The translations under genes were made by a program, and so were the position numbers. The notes under the pieces were generated by a model that saw only the letters and a list, made by a program, of their open reading frames with translations, was not told the DNA's origin and did not search any database. Source: Euglena gracilis (taxonomy: Eukaryota > Euglenida > Euglenophyceae > Euglenales). Taken from it: a DNA stretch of 64,000 nucleotides. Of this stretch, positions 51,860-61,220 are shown piece after piece. Location of the stretch: positions 54,317,341 to 54,381,340 of the forward strand of contig CP154955.1 of assembly GCA_039621445.1 (NCBI GenBank), read 5' to 3'. Within the stretch, counting starts at the first letter, position 1, and each line of letters starts with the position of its first letter.

Positions 51860-52270
51860 CAGGGGCCGACAATTACCGCTGGTGGGTAATTCCCGCTCGG
51901 GCTTAAATGCGGCCATTTTAGGCGCGCTGTATTACCGCGCGTTCCACGGCGGAAGCGCCAGTTAGGAGCGCGAAAATCTTCGCAATCCAATATATTGCCG
52001 AAATACCGGGCTGAAAACTACTCCGAGAGACAAACAACAGTAGTTTGACAGCAAGTTTGTCACTCCGAGAGACAAACAACAAGTAGTTTGACAGCAAGGA
52101 ACCCACTGCGGAAAAACATCCGGAAGATAGCTTATTTTTGCCATTTGGCAGAAAGCACGAAAAAAATAGTGCGCTGTTATGCCGCGCGTTCAGGAGAGAC
52201 ACATCGTTGTAAAACCCCGCGGTAATTGTCGCCGCGGCAATAACCCACCCCCGGTAATTGTCGGCCCCCG
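51860..52270. mobile_element. Inverted-repeat element 'GGGGCCGACAATTACCG'
   Basis: The left end reads 'caggggccgacaattaccgctggtgggtaatt' and the right end is its inverse 'aataacccacccccggtaattgtcggcccccg'. A second inner pair 'gcgcgctgtattaccgcgcgttcc'/'gcgcgctgttatgccgcgcgttcaggag' is in direct orientation. Contains a 36-bp tandem duplication beginning 'actccgagagacaaacaac' (52018-52096). No target duplication is readable. Confidence 0.65.
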
Positions 52271-52504
52271 GTAGTCTTCTGCAGGCCTCCATACTTACAG
52301 GGGGTGTCCCCCCGGTCTCCCCCCATGTCCCCCCAGGACCCACTGGGGGGCGGCACCCACTTCAAAATAACCTGATCTTGTGCTGCAAAATTTTTGCCAA
52401 AAAAGTTGCGGGACCCCTCCAGCCCCCCCCCCCCCAGGACAGGGTCCTGGAGGGGGGGAACTGGCCATAAGTGCATTTCCGGGTGACTTGGGCCCGCCAC
52501 AGAC

Positions 52505-52590
52505 CATTTTTATGACCACCGACCAGCCACCGACCTGGTCGGCCCGACCACCACAGGTCGGTCGACCACCACCACAGGTCGGCCCGACCA
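52505..52590. repeat. 'gaccaccacaggtcgg' short tandem repeat
   Basis: Overlapping units of 'cgaccaccacaggtcggtcgaccacc'. Period and composition make open frames in all phases. Confidence 0.8.
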
Positions 52591-52916
52591 CGACGACGGC
52601 GACCACCGGAAATCTGCATGGAGCCCCCAACAACCACGATGGGGATGGGGTCGACCCTCACAACAACCACCCACGGGTTCGAGGGGTTCGAGGGATGTCC
52701 TGTCCTCAGGGCCCTGGTTGGACCTTAGCACAGGGTTGATGCTTTTTTTCTTTTTTTAAAAAAACGAAGGACATGTTTGGGCTTCTTTGCAAAAAATGCA
52801 AAAAAATGCAAAGAATTTCAAAAATCCCAAAATTTTCAACCCCCGCCCCAAAGCACAATGTTCTTTTGGGGGTGGTTCGGGTCACGGGGGGGGGTCACGG
52901 GGGGAACACCACATTT

Positions 52917-53341
52917 CAGGGGGGGATAATTGATATCGGAGGCCTTCGGAAAATTTGCGGAAAAATTGCAGAAAAATTGCGGAAATTGCAGAAAAATTGC
53001 GGAAAGATTGACATCGGGTATACACATTTCTGCTTGAGGGGACTTAGAAATTTTCCAATTGTGAGGTTCAGAACACCGCAACACCCACGTCGATGCAGGC
53101 GAGCACAACTTGATGTTCTTTGCACAGGTTGGACGCACCCAATCCTGTGGCCAGTGGTGCACCTGTGAGAAAAATTGGTAAACTGGGGGGGGAAACAACA
53201 AAACACAATAGCACACCTGTTGATCCATTCGAGAGAAAAAATGGAAAAAAATTGCGGAAAAATTGCGGAAATTGCGGGAAAATTGCGGAAAATTGCGGAA
53301 AATTGCGGAAAAATTGCGGATATCAATTTCCCCCCCCCCTG
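52917..53341. mobile_element. MITE with terminal TTGCGGAAAAA arrays, copy 3 (7-bp duplication)
   Basis: A 425-bp element starting CAGGGGGGATAATTGATATC and ending GATATCAATTTCC...CCTG. The flanks CACATTT (52910-52916) and CACATTT (53342-53348) are a perfect 7-bp duplication. The central region is almost identical to the copy at 14853-15299. Confidence 0.88.
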
Positions 53342-53574
53342 CACATTTTTCAGTGGCCAAATTGGGAATCACCGAACACGAGTTTTCCGGGAAAAATTCC
53401 ACAAATTAGGAATTCACACACCTGAAATTGGGATTTTGACACCAAATTAGGAATCACCATCCTCAAATTTACAAAATAAATGCCTCAAAATTAGGAATCA
53501 ACCTGAATATTCTATCAATTTAGGCATCACTGGCCAAATTTTTCTCCGAAAAAAATTGGCCGAAAGGGTCTTAG

Positions 53575-53632
53575 GTCGGGTCACAGGGGGTCACGGGGGG
53601 TCACGGGGGGTCACGGGGGGAACACTCCCTTT
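53575..53632. repeat. 'ggggggtcac' tandem array
   Basis: Four to five 10-bp units 'ggtcacgggg', the inverse-strand counterpart of the 'cccccgtgac' arrays at 7035 and 7893. Confidence 0.85.
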
Positions 53633-53723
53633 GAAAATCGGACAAAAAACCCCACCATTTTAGGCCAAAGAAGGAAAAGCCAAATTGTCATGAAATTGTC
53701 ATTTTTTTAGGGGAAAAAAATTG

Positions 53724-53814
53724 GGTATAACCCGATTACAGGCCGTAAGACGGGTCAAGGGCGCCGTAGGCGCACTTGACCCGTCTTACGCCCTGTAATC
53801 GGGTTATAACCCAC
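53724..53814. repeat. Near-perfect ~45-bp-arm hairpin
   Basis: The left arm begins GGGTATAACCCGATTACAGG and continues 'ccgtaagacgggtcaagggcgcc'. The right arm is its reverse complement, ending CCTGTAATCGGGTTATAACCC, with almost no loop. Related phrases ('cctgtaattcgtgttcac', 'acccgatttcatgcc') flank the next element at 53930-53950 and 54325-54425, suggesting a larger decayed palindromic unit. Confidence 0.85.
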
Positions 53815-53955
53815 GTTTTTTCTGTAAGTGCTTCGGAGGTTGCAAGTGGATTCGCTTGCCGAATCCAAGACGGAGGATTGTCATAAGATGCTTTCGGGGT
53901 TTTTTTTTGCCCAAAATTTTCAAAAAATGCTGAACCCGATTTCATGCCTTGTAAT

Positions 53956-54324
53956 CAGGCATTTGCTTAAGGGGTAGCCAATCACACTGGAAAAAATGGA
54001 CTAGTTAGACCCCCCCCTCCCCCCCGGGGTCCGGGGGTCCCCCGAACTGGAGAAAAAATTTTCCTCCGGCGCACAGCACCGGAGAAAAAATGAGGTTTTT
54101 AACAGGTTTTGGGCTGATTTTGTTCCAAAAATTCCCAAAAATGGCCAAAAACGGGCATTTTCGGTCCATTTTGGGCGGTCCCAAAAAAATTTCCACCAGC
54201 TAGTCCTGCTAGCAGACCCCCCCCCCGGGGTCTGCTAGAAATCCCACTAGCCAAATTTGGACTAGTTGCAGTCCAGCCCCCCCACCGGGGGGGGGGGTAC
54301 TGCAATCCCTTAAGCAAATGCCTG
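53956..54324. mobile_element. 'ctgctagcagacccc' MITE, best-ended copy
   Basis: A 369-bp element with perfect 18-bp inverted repeats CAGGCATTTGCTTAAGGG and CCCTTAAGCAAATGCCTG. The flanks CTTGTAAT (53948-53955) and CCTGTAAT (54325-54332) form an 8-bp duplication with one mismatch. It defines the ends of the family whose degenerate copies lie at 11280, 13040, 15310, 25860, 38445 and 40050. Confidence 0.93.
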
Positions 54325-54993
54325 CCTGTAATTCGTGTTCACCCTGAACACGATCAGGGCATGAAATCGGGTCACGGAATTATCGCCCTGTAATTCGTGT
54401 TCACAACCCCGAATTACAGGGCAGGCGTCGGGCCTCTGAACACCAAAATTGGAATTTTGGCACCAAAAATAAGGGATTTTGACACCAGATTGGGGATATC
54501 CGGTGTTTTTTGTCAAAAAGACCTTTTCAAAAAAATTTCTCGGGACCCTCGATCAGGAAGTTGACCAACCCTGAGAGGCTCGGACGCAGTGCCACTTTTT
54601 ACCCAACAAAAAACTGAACCCATCAACCTTGCATCAATGTGTTGGCAGAGACTAACAAAAATGTGCATTTCCCCCCAAAAATCAAAATTGAAAAATTTGA
54701 AAAAAAAATTCCTTGCATTTGGGCAAACCTGTTCTGCGGGAATATAATTATTTCCAGTGTTTTTCTGGACTAAAACCAAACAATTTCCAACTAACTCGTC
54801 AAATGCGTTCCAACGAGGAACGAAAATTGTTGTCCCATTGGGGGCCCACAAATCACACCATCTGACCATTCTGGCGGGTGAATGGGTGTTTTGTTTGCAC
54901 TTGGAAGGTTCCACCAAAAAGTTTTTTCCCGATTTTCGGAAAATGTTCCTGTGATTTCTGTTTGTTGAAAAAAGACTGAAACCACAAACACAC

Positions 54994-55080
54994 CTGATCC
55001 AAAATGATCGGCAAGTTTGTCTGTGGATCTTTGATGGGGAGTGCAGCTTTTTTGGGGGCTGTTGGCGTACTCCCCTCTGG

Positions 55081-55127
<47 letters not shown>

Positions 55128-55450
55128 GCTGTTGCTCTCTCTCCTTGGGGTCCACAATGTTCAGCCCTTTGCGGGTCTCCCCTGCACGAGGCTGTTGGGG
55201 TTGTGGTGGTGGGGCTCCTCCATATTGGTGGGCATATTGGTAGCCAGGAGTGTATCCCTCACCTGTATACTGCGGGGGGTATTGGTGGTAATGCTGATAC
55301 CCCGCAGGGTACTGCGAATAGTCAAAGTAGCCTTGCTGGTGGAAGTGCTGATGACGGTGCTGATGCGGGGCATATGGTGGAGGTTGTTGGGGATAAGCAT
55401 AACCGGGGTAACCGGGATAACCAGAATAATCATAGTCCGGTTGTTGGTAC
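54994..55450 (-). CDS. EIF4G: eIF4G N-terminal exon: Tyr/Gln/Pro-rich region, poly-Q, DP-motifs
   Basis: A 457-bp exon with acceptor caaccacag and donor CAG then gtgtgt, frame open throughout. It starts YQQPDYDYSGYPGYPGYAYP, followed by His/Gln/Tyr-rich repeats (QHRHQHFHQQGYFDYSQYP), KGLNIVDPKE, a Gln tract of about 15 (CAG/CAA, encoded by the CTG run at 55086-55122), and KKAALPIKDPQTNLPII. The Tyr/Gly/Gln composition is prion-like, as in the N-termini of many eIF4Gs and other RNP-granule proteins. The I-x-DP-x-T motifs tie it to eIF4G. The upstream (first) coding exon is not securely identified. Confidence 0.88.
55086..55122. repeat. (CTG)n / coding CAG repeat
   Basis: Twelve or so CTG units on the plus strand, read as CAG (Gln) in the eIF4G exon on the minus strand. 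A potentially unstable coding microsatellite. Confidence 0.95.
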
Positions 55451-56126
55451 CTGTGGTTGTTAATTTATTGTGGTATGATTAAAAAATGTAATTTTTAAAT
55501 TTAAAGGATTCACTAGATTAAAATAAAACAAAGATGCATATCACAGATGAAAGGCAGTGGGGGGCATACGCCATGTTGGCGGATCCTCAAATCATGACCC
55601 AACTCCTGTCACTTGTCCTTTCTTAATTTTCTGCGCGAAACCCGAGTGAGCTCGCAACTTTCCTCAACCATCCAACGGCAGGAACAACACAACACACACG
55701 CCCCCCACCCCACACCTCGCACTTTATATATTGAAAATGAGCCTCGCTCATTTTCCGCTGACCTCTCACCAAGTCACCGAACATCTCTTTGTACAAAAAC
55801 CTCCGTATAGCTACCGCTGAACTGTGAGCGCACAAGGAGTTACGAGGAGGTTCTCCTCGTGGCGAGGTCCAAAAGAGAACGTTTCCCTGGAACCGGGGCA
55901 CGGTTTGGGTGAAGCCGTGCTCCCCACCGTGCTTTGTTTCCACCTCTTTTTCCTCGACCTTTTTCTTCAACCTCCTTCCATATGGCCATGCTATCCATAC
56001 ACGGGCGCAACCTCCACCACAAAAAGTACATAACCGGCCCGTGCAATAAGGAGCTCGCCTCTTGCCCAAAAACCATTCACCATTCATGGAAAAAATGGAC
56101 AAAACCTGCTGAAGAACGCCACAAAT

Positions 56127-56193
<67 letters not shown>
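56127..56193. repeat. (CA)n microsatellite
   Basis: About 33 CA dinucleotides just downstream (gene sense) of a candidate first exon. Confidence 0.97.
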
Positions 56194-56196
<3 letters not shown>

Positions 56197-56249
56197 CAAT
56201 GAAGCATTGTTCGACAAAATGAGAGGGCAAGATGCAGAGCGCACCTTAC

Positions 56250-56310
56250 CTATACTTCTGACCTCGCTGACAGTCACCCTCACAAACTTTTGTACTTCTG
56301 CACACGACAT
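56250..56310 (-). CDS. Candidate first coding exon (MSCAEVQKFVRVTVSEVRSI)
   Basis: An ATG (complement of 56308-56310) opens a 20-codon frame that ends at a strong donor (G then gtaagg). Its position 5' of the Tyr-rich eIF4G exon and the good donor make it a possible first exon. The phase does not join directly to the exon at 54994-55450, so either another exon intervenes or this is unrelated. Confidence 0.25.
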
Positions 56311-56334
56311 TTTACGGCCACACCACCATCAACC

Positions 56335-56490
56335 CCCCCCCCCCAAATATAAGAAACCCCTCGCTATAAGAAACCCCCAAATATAAGAAACCCTTTGGCT
56401 GATTTTCAGCCGACCCAAATATAAGAAACCCCCAAATATAAGAAACCCCTGAGCTATTGGCAATCCAAATATATAAAACCCCTGATTTTC
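56335..56490. repeat. 'AAATATAAGAAACCCC' repeat cluster 2
   Basis: Five to six tandem units of 'aaatataagaaaccccc', two followed by 'tttggctgattttcagcc'. The same family occurs at 4680-4800 and 63165-63255. Confidence 0.85.
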
Positions 56491-56624
56491 ACCATGTGCC
56501 ACAGCATTTCTCAAGGCGCAGTCAACACAAAAATGAAGCCAGTCCAGTCTATTGCTTCTTTGCAAAGCAAGAGTTCAGCAGCAACTGCTTTTTGGAGACA
56601 CCTGTCCGTGCCACGATCAGTGTG

Positions 56625-56710
56625 GGCCTCGTCTTTTATCACTCGTTTAAAACATCGTTTTAAATCAGTTTAAAACCGCCGTCGAAAATCAAAAAGACGG
56701 GTTTTCGACA
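56625..56710. repeat. 'gtttaaaac' subterminal motif array
   Basis: 'gtcttttatcactcgtttaaaacatcgttttaaatcagtttaaaaccgccgtc' contains three 'gtttaaaac' type motifs. Counterparts lie at 57930-57962, 58275-58312 and 59480-59515. Such clustered short motifs resemble the subterminal transposase-binding repeats of hAT elements and bracket the transposase remnant at 57118-57894. Confidence 0.5.
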
Positions 56711-57117
56711 GTATGGAAAAAGACATAGGGCACGTGCACGTCGTGTGCACGACGGACCCGGGGGCAACTGCCCGCGGTTGGCCCAACCTAGTGAATGCCG
56801 GCATGGGTAACGGGCGCAGTGCCCAACCATGCCGAGGTACGTGGCCGTGTGGGGCACCCCAGTGGTGTCCTCCACCCCGATCAGGTACGACTGGTTTGGC
56901 CACAGGCAGCTGTCTCAGCAGGGGATCCGCACGGCACCGCAACCCCAGACTGCAGCCTGACTCCCACGGCAATGCTCATGGCAACCACAGGCTCGTTTGT
57001 CACAGCCAGGTCCACACTGAATGTCATTCACCAATGCGTGATGCCATCCATTGCACGATAAGTCCCTTTACGCAATTCAGCAATGCATGATGCCAGCAGA
57101 GCATGAAAAGCATCCTG

Positions 57118-57894
57118 TCATAATGGACACATTCCAGGATCGTCAAACACCAACCAACACATTCTGCCGCCGTCAAAGCAGATTACCATCATGCCGGACC
57201 AGGCATCGTCATCCTGCAGGGGGGACCTGGACGATGTACTCCATCCATCCACCATCAATGTAGCAGACCGTCCAGTGACTGACCGCACCACCCTCTGGAA
57301 CTCCGCCTCGTACAACGCGTTCAGGAGCGGCCCGCCGACCGACTTGCGCGACGGCGGCCGGTAGCCAGGTCTCAGGGCTTGGATCAGCTTCAGCATGTTC
57401 TGGTTCTCTGCCGTTCTGAACGGCATGCGGCAGCCCACAATTGCCCGGACGAAGAGCTCGTCCAGGCGGCGCCGGGTGGACTCGTCGGTGACGATGGGGT
57501 GCAGCCGCTCCTGGTACCGAATCTTCTTCCGGGGGGTCTCCGTCTGCAACACCTCTGAGAAGACAGACTCGGGCATCCGTTGGGGAAGTGGCACACACCC
57601 GGGGAACTGTGCCCATTGGTACTGCTGCTGCTGGAGGACTGCGTTCCGCTGTCGTCCACCACCACACAATCCATCAACCCAGCACTGATAAGGCCGGGGC
57701 AGGCCTCCGCATGACGCCAAAGGCGAGATACCTGAGACAGGAAGGCAAACAGTTGGAAATTTTTTTGCTGGATAGCACACCATTGGAGACGTATCCTGGC
57801 CGCATCCGCGGCATATGGCCTTCACGGCCCCCTTCTCGTCGGACTGGCAAATATAATAAACCCAAACTCCATCCAATCGGCGGCCGCCTGTCAT
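57118..57894 (-). pseudogene. hAT-superfamily transposase, N-terminal half
   Basis: A 258-codon frame beginning with ATG. Residues about 8-35 resemble a BED-type zinc finger (GVWVYY...KAICRGCGQD) but the expected His pair is missing. Residues about 140-230 match the hAT core: LDELFVRAIVGCRMPFRTAE, LIQALRPGYRPPSRKSVGGP and SVTGRSATLMVDGWSTS, the last being the strand carrying the first catalytic Asp ('ltvDGWt'). It stops at about one third of a normal 600-700 residue transposase, so the catalytic centre is incomplete. Frequent CpG and GC-rich codons contrast with the AT-rich surroundings. Confidence 0.85.
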
Positions 57895-58877
57895 AGCTCG
57901 AAAGGGTGAAAGTAGGATTAGCGTCCAATCGCGTGTCTTTTATTGTCTTTTATTTTAAAACGGTGGTGGGTCGAACCGAATCCATCGACCAGCGGCCCAG
58001 CCTACTGGATTTGAAGTGTTGCGAGGGAAGGCTAGTGTACAGATGGGGAAACCCCATGAGAAGTCAGAGTGTGAACAAGTGAACAAAAGGGAACGGAGGT
58101 AGCAAGTGAACGGCGCAGTGTAGGCAGTCAGTCCACGGCGTGGGGAGGAAGGGAGGGGGGGGGGCGGGAGGAAGGATGTGCGTCGAGAGGGGCGGTGCAG
58201 TGGGGTGCGGCTGTGGCAAGCCCGATGCCTGGCCGAAGCCATGTCCATTATCATTGGACAGAGTGCAGGGTTGGTTGTTTTAAAACGGGTCGTTTTAAAC
58301 AGGTCGTTTAATTCAGTAAAAAACAGTCGAGCCCCTGCGCCGTATAAAACCGCCGGCATTCGTCTTGAATGACACGTATTCAAATTGCAGAATGTTAGTC
58401 TTTGATGCACAAGAAGGAACGTGTCTTTGGCCCTTACGACGTCCACGCAGCACAGCCAACCGTCAAAAATTATCACACGAACTGTATGGACCAAAACTGA
58501 AATCCCCGGTTCACTCGTAGGAACTGGACATTTTTTTTAGTATGAGGTCTTTCTTTTTCAGGCGTTAATTTCCTGTCAAAATTATTGCCTTGCGCAGTTT
58601 TCCTGTACAGCCCCCCCCCCCCAAAGGAAGGGGATCCCAAAAAGACAAAAAGTGGAAATTCTATTTTGGAAAACGGGAGCACATGATGGTTGCAAAACAT
58701 TTCATCTGTTCCAGCAGTGTTCATGACACTCGGGAATGTGCTGAGAAGCGTTGCAGCCCCTTTCCACGCGTTTGGTATGTTATATTACGCGTATGGCCCA
58801 GGGCAAAATGATGCAGGTTTTGCAGGCCACTGGGGCAAAATGATGCAACAGATCGAAATGGTGTCATTGGTGAGGGG

Positions 58878-58992
58878 TTGGGGTGGCAAAATGTTTTTCA
58901 ATGTCAAGTCAAAACTGCTGCAAAAAGTGTCAGTGAGGGGTTGGGGTGGCAAAATGTTTTTCAATGTCAAGTCAAAACTGCTGCAAAATGTG
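58878..58992. repeat. 57-bp tandem duplication
   Basis: Two consecutive near-identical copies of 'gaggggttggggtggcaaaatgtttttcaatgtcaagtcaaaactgctgcaaaa'. Confidence 0.95.
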
Positions 58993-59049
58993 TCACAGCT
59001 TTTGGTGAAACATGTGCTGTGAAAACTGGGGATTTGCCACTTCAATTGA

Positions 59050-59230
59050 TCAGAGGTTTGGGATGCAATGCAGAACACAGAAAAGAAGACCTTGGAGCTG
59101 AAAGTAGCACTTAATGGTTGGCAGATGGGGGGCCTTTGCAGGCCCAATACAGCCCACACCAGCATGGTGAAGTTCTGCAGCTGCAAGACCAAAGGGATGA
59201 GAAGCCCAAGAACTTGAGTTCTTCTTTGTC
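59050..59230 (-). pseudogene. Fragment related to the 61.1-kb reverse-transcriptase-like remnant
   Basis: The minus-strand frame reads SHPFGLAAAELHHAGVGCIG then PAKAP, parallel to DFGLSAAEVQHAVDCFRPEK then ALGP at 61070-61160. The pattern 'l---EV--A--c-rp-KApGp' resembles the motif at the start of non-LTR reverse transcriptase domains. The phrase 'ccaccaggggctttcaa' is also shared (59386-59402 and 61267-61283). These are two decayed copies of one element. Confidence 0.4.
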
Positions 59231-59263
59231 TTGTCTTGAGCTTGTACTTTTGCTAGACTTCTG

Positions 59264-59335
59264 CTTCTGCCTGCACCAGCAGGACTTCTTCTGCCTGCAC
59301 CAGCAGGACTTCTTCTGCCTGCACCAGCAGGACTT
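59264..59335. repeat. 21-bp tandem repeat, three copies
   Basis: Three perfect or near-perfect units of 'cttctgcctgcaccagcagga'. Confidence 0.95.
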
Positions 59336-59636
59336 GTGAGTAACTTTCGGTGATAGTTGAACTCTTTACTTGGATATTTGTCCCCACCAGGGGCTTTCAA
59401 TTGTCCGCCATGTGTTATGCGGAAAAAAATAGACACCCAGGACACAGAAGTTAGGAATCAGGCTTCTTTCGCGATCTGAATTGTTGGAAACTGTTTGAAA
59501 CATGTTTAAAACAGTTTTTTTGTATTTTACTCCTCCCAGGTGTTTTAATTCCAACCCTGACAGAGTGTGAGGGGAGTCACGGTGCATGGAAACCGAAGCG
59601 GGGAGCGCCCGTCTGGGTGATTGCGGGTGACGTGCT

Positions 59637-60164
59637 TAGAAGGCAGCAACAGTGTGGCCCAGTTCCTTGGTTATGAGGAGGGCCCCAAGTTGAGCGGCTA
59701 TCCTGGAGAACAGGGCCAAGGACAGACCCTGCTGCAGCTCAGCCAGGAAGGTATTCCGGGCGCCACCGGAAGCGGTGGCGCCAAGACATTGCCGTAATTC
59801 CTCCCACACGCGTTGGCCGTCTCCCCCAAAGGAACCCCATACGCTGAGGATCATGGGGGAGAACCGCGCCCCTCGGATTTGGCAGCGGCCTCCGTATTTG
59901 GCGGTTTTCTTAAGGGCTCTGCTACGGAGTAGGTCCCATGAGGCGGGGAGGCTCCAGCTGGCACTGGGCGGGGAGGGGTGGTTGATGCCGACATCAATGG
60001 CCCATGACGCAGCGCCAGACCAGTGTGGAAGGAAGATATCCGCATCCCGTTTCTGTCGGCGGCCACTAAGATCTCCAAGGCGTGCGGGATACCTCGCGCC
60101 TGCAGGTGGGTCCCCAGGAAGTGTTGTACCCGATGGTGACGTTCCCACAATTTGTTCTTGTGAC
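59637..60164 (-). pseudogene. Non-LTR retroelement 3' ORF end (part 3 of an interrupted copy)
   Basis: After a Cys/His segment (CLCCHKNKLWERHHRVQHFL at 60180-60110) the frame shifts near 60050 and continues DADIFLPHWSGAASWAIDVG, then KKTAKYGGRCQIRGARFSPM and SVWGSFGGDG, ending at a stop (59637-59639). The order 'GDHAL-C...RH..v......r-aDiflP.W......DV......k...K.......F.P.......G' is the C-terminal hallmark of a class of protist and algal non-LTR retroelement proteins. The copy is inactive: one frameshift plus two insertions. Confidence 0.75.
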
Positions 60165-60484
60165 AGCACAAGCAGGGATGGGGCCTGTCAAAAATGAGCA
60201 TGTCAAAAACTCGTCCCAAACCAACACGACGCCGTCAAAAAAATAAAAGACGTCTTTTATCCCATCCCCCCCTCCACGTCCGTTTGTCGCGAACCCTGCT
60301 CCCGGCGACTGAGCGAGGTCCGCTGGTCTCGATGAGAGTGCTCCCAAAGGCTTTTTAAGGCTTTTTTTGGCGGTGACCCTGTCGGAAGAGATCTTTCTGG
60401 TCAAGTCTTTTCTGGGAAATTGCTTCTTCAAACAACACAGGGGTCAAAACCCGAAATCCAAGAATCACTATGCAAAAAAAAGGC

Positions 60485-60665
60485 GAACCGACAGCCCCCC
60501 CCCAACAAAGCTTTTTTTTACCCCCCCCCCCCCCAAAAGCCGAAACGACAGCCCCCCCAGAAAATGGGAGTTTTTTGGCACAAAGCACAAGGCGAACCGA
60601 CAGCCCCCACCAGAAAATGGGTTTTTTATCCCAAAACAAAAGCCCCAGAAAGTGGGGTTTTTTCA
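60485..60665. repeat. ~60-bp tandem repeat 'gcgaaccgacagccccc'
   Basis: Three to four units: 'ggcgaaccgacagccccccc...', 'ccgaaacgacagcccccccagaaaatgggagtttttt' and 'ggcgaaccgacagcccccaccagaaaatgggtttttt'. Part of the nested hAT-like element. Confidence 0.8.
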
Positions 60666-60999
60666 AACAAAGCAACAACGTGCACAAAAAAGGGCAGCAA
60701 ATGAGTTCCATGTGTGAGAGAGGAGCTGGGAATTGGTGGTGCAGCCAGTTGCCCCATGTCTGGGCACAAAAACTGGAAATGGGAGGTGTCTGAAGGCTGA
60801 TGTGACACAACAGGGGGGGAAGGTGGAGGCAAGTTTTTGAAAACAATCTACGGGTTGCTGGTGGAAGATGTCATCAACACAAGGGCTCTTTGCGTGAAAA
60901 CAGAAAGGCTGATGATGGGTGGGTGCGAACGAAATGTGAGAGCCAATGTGGGCTCAGGGAATGGTTGATAAGGTGGGTTTACACATGCTGGACAAGTTA

Positions 61000-61220
61000 G
61001 ATTGGGAGGACCCATTGCAAACCATGGCTGACAGTTTTGGGGGGGCACTGGCTGAGTTGAGGGGGCCCTGAGGGCCCAGGGCCTTTTCAGGCCGAAAACA
61101 GTCCACAGCATGTTGAACTTCTGCAGCGCTAAGGCCAAAGTCCAAAAACTTCCACAGCAAGTCGAACCGCTCGGGCTTCGAGGCTTTCCTTTCTTGCATT
61201 CTTGAAATCTTGATCTTCAA
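61000..61220 (-). pseudogene. Reverse-transcriptase-like fragment inside the nested element
   Basis: The minus-strand frame encodes DFGLSAAEVQHAVDCFRPEK then ALGPQGPLN, resembling the 'eV--ai--lp-gKApGpDgip' opening of reverse transcriptase domains. The polymerase motifs that should follow are not seen. Identification is tentative. Confidence 0.4.

Noticed and set aside
52510-52739. Val/Pro/Gly frames at 52.5-52.7 kb as an eIF4G N-terminal exon
   Set aside because: Driven by the 'gaccaccacaggtcgg' tandem repeat, with no acceptor/donor pair and no motif.
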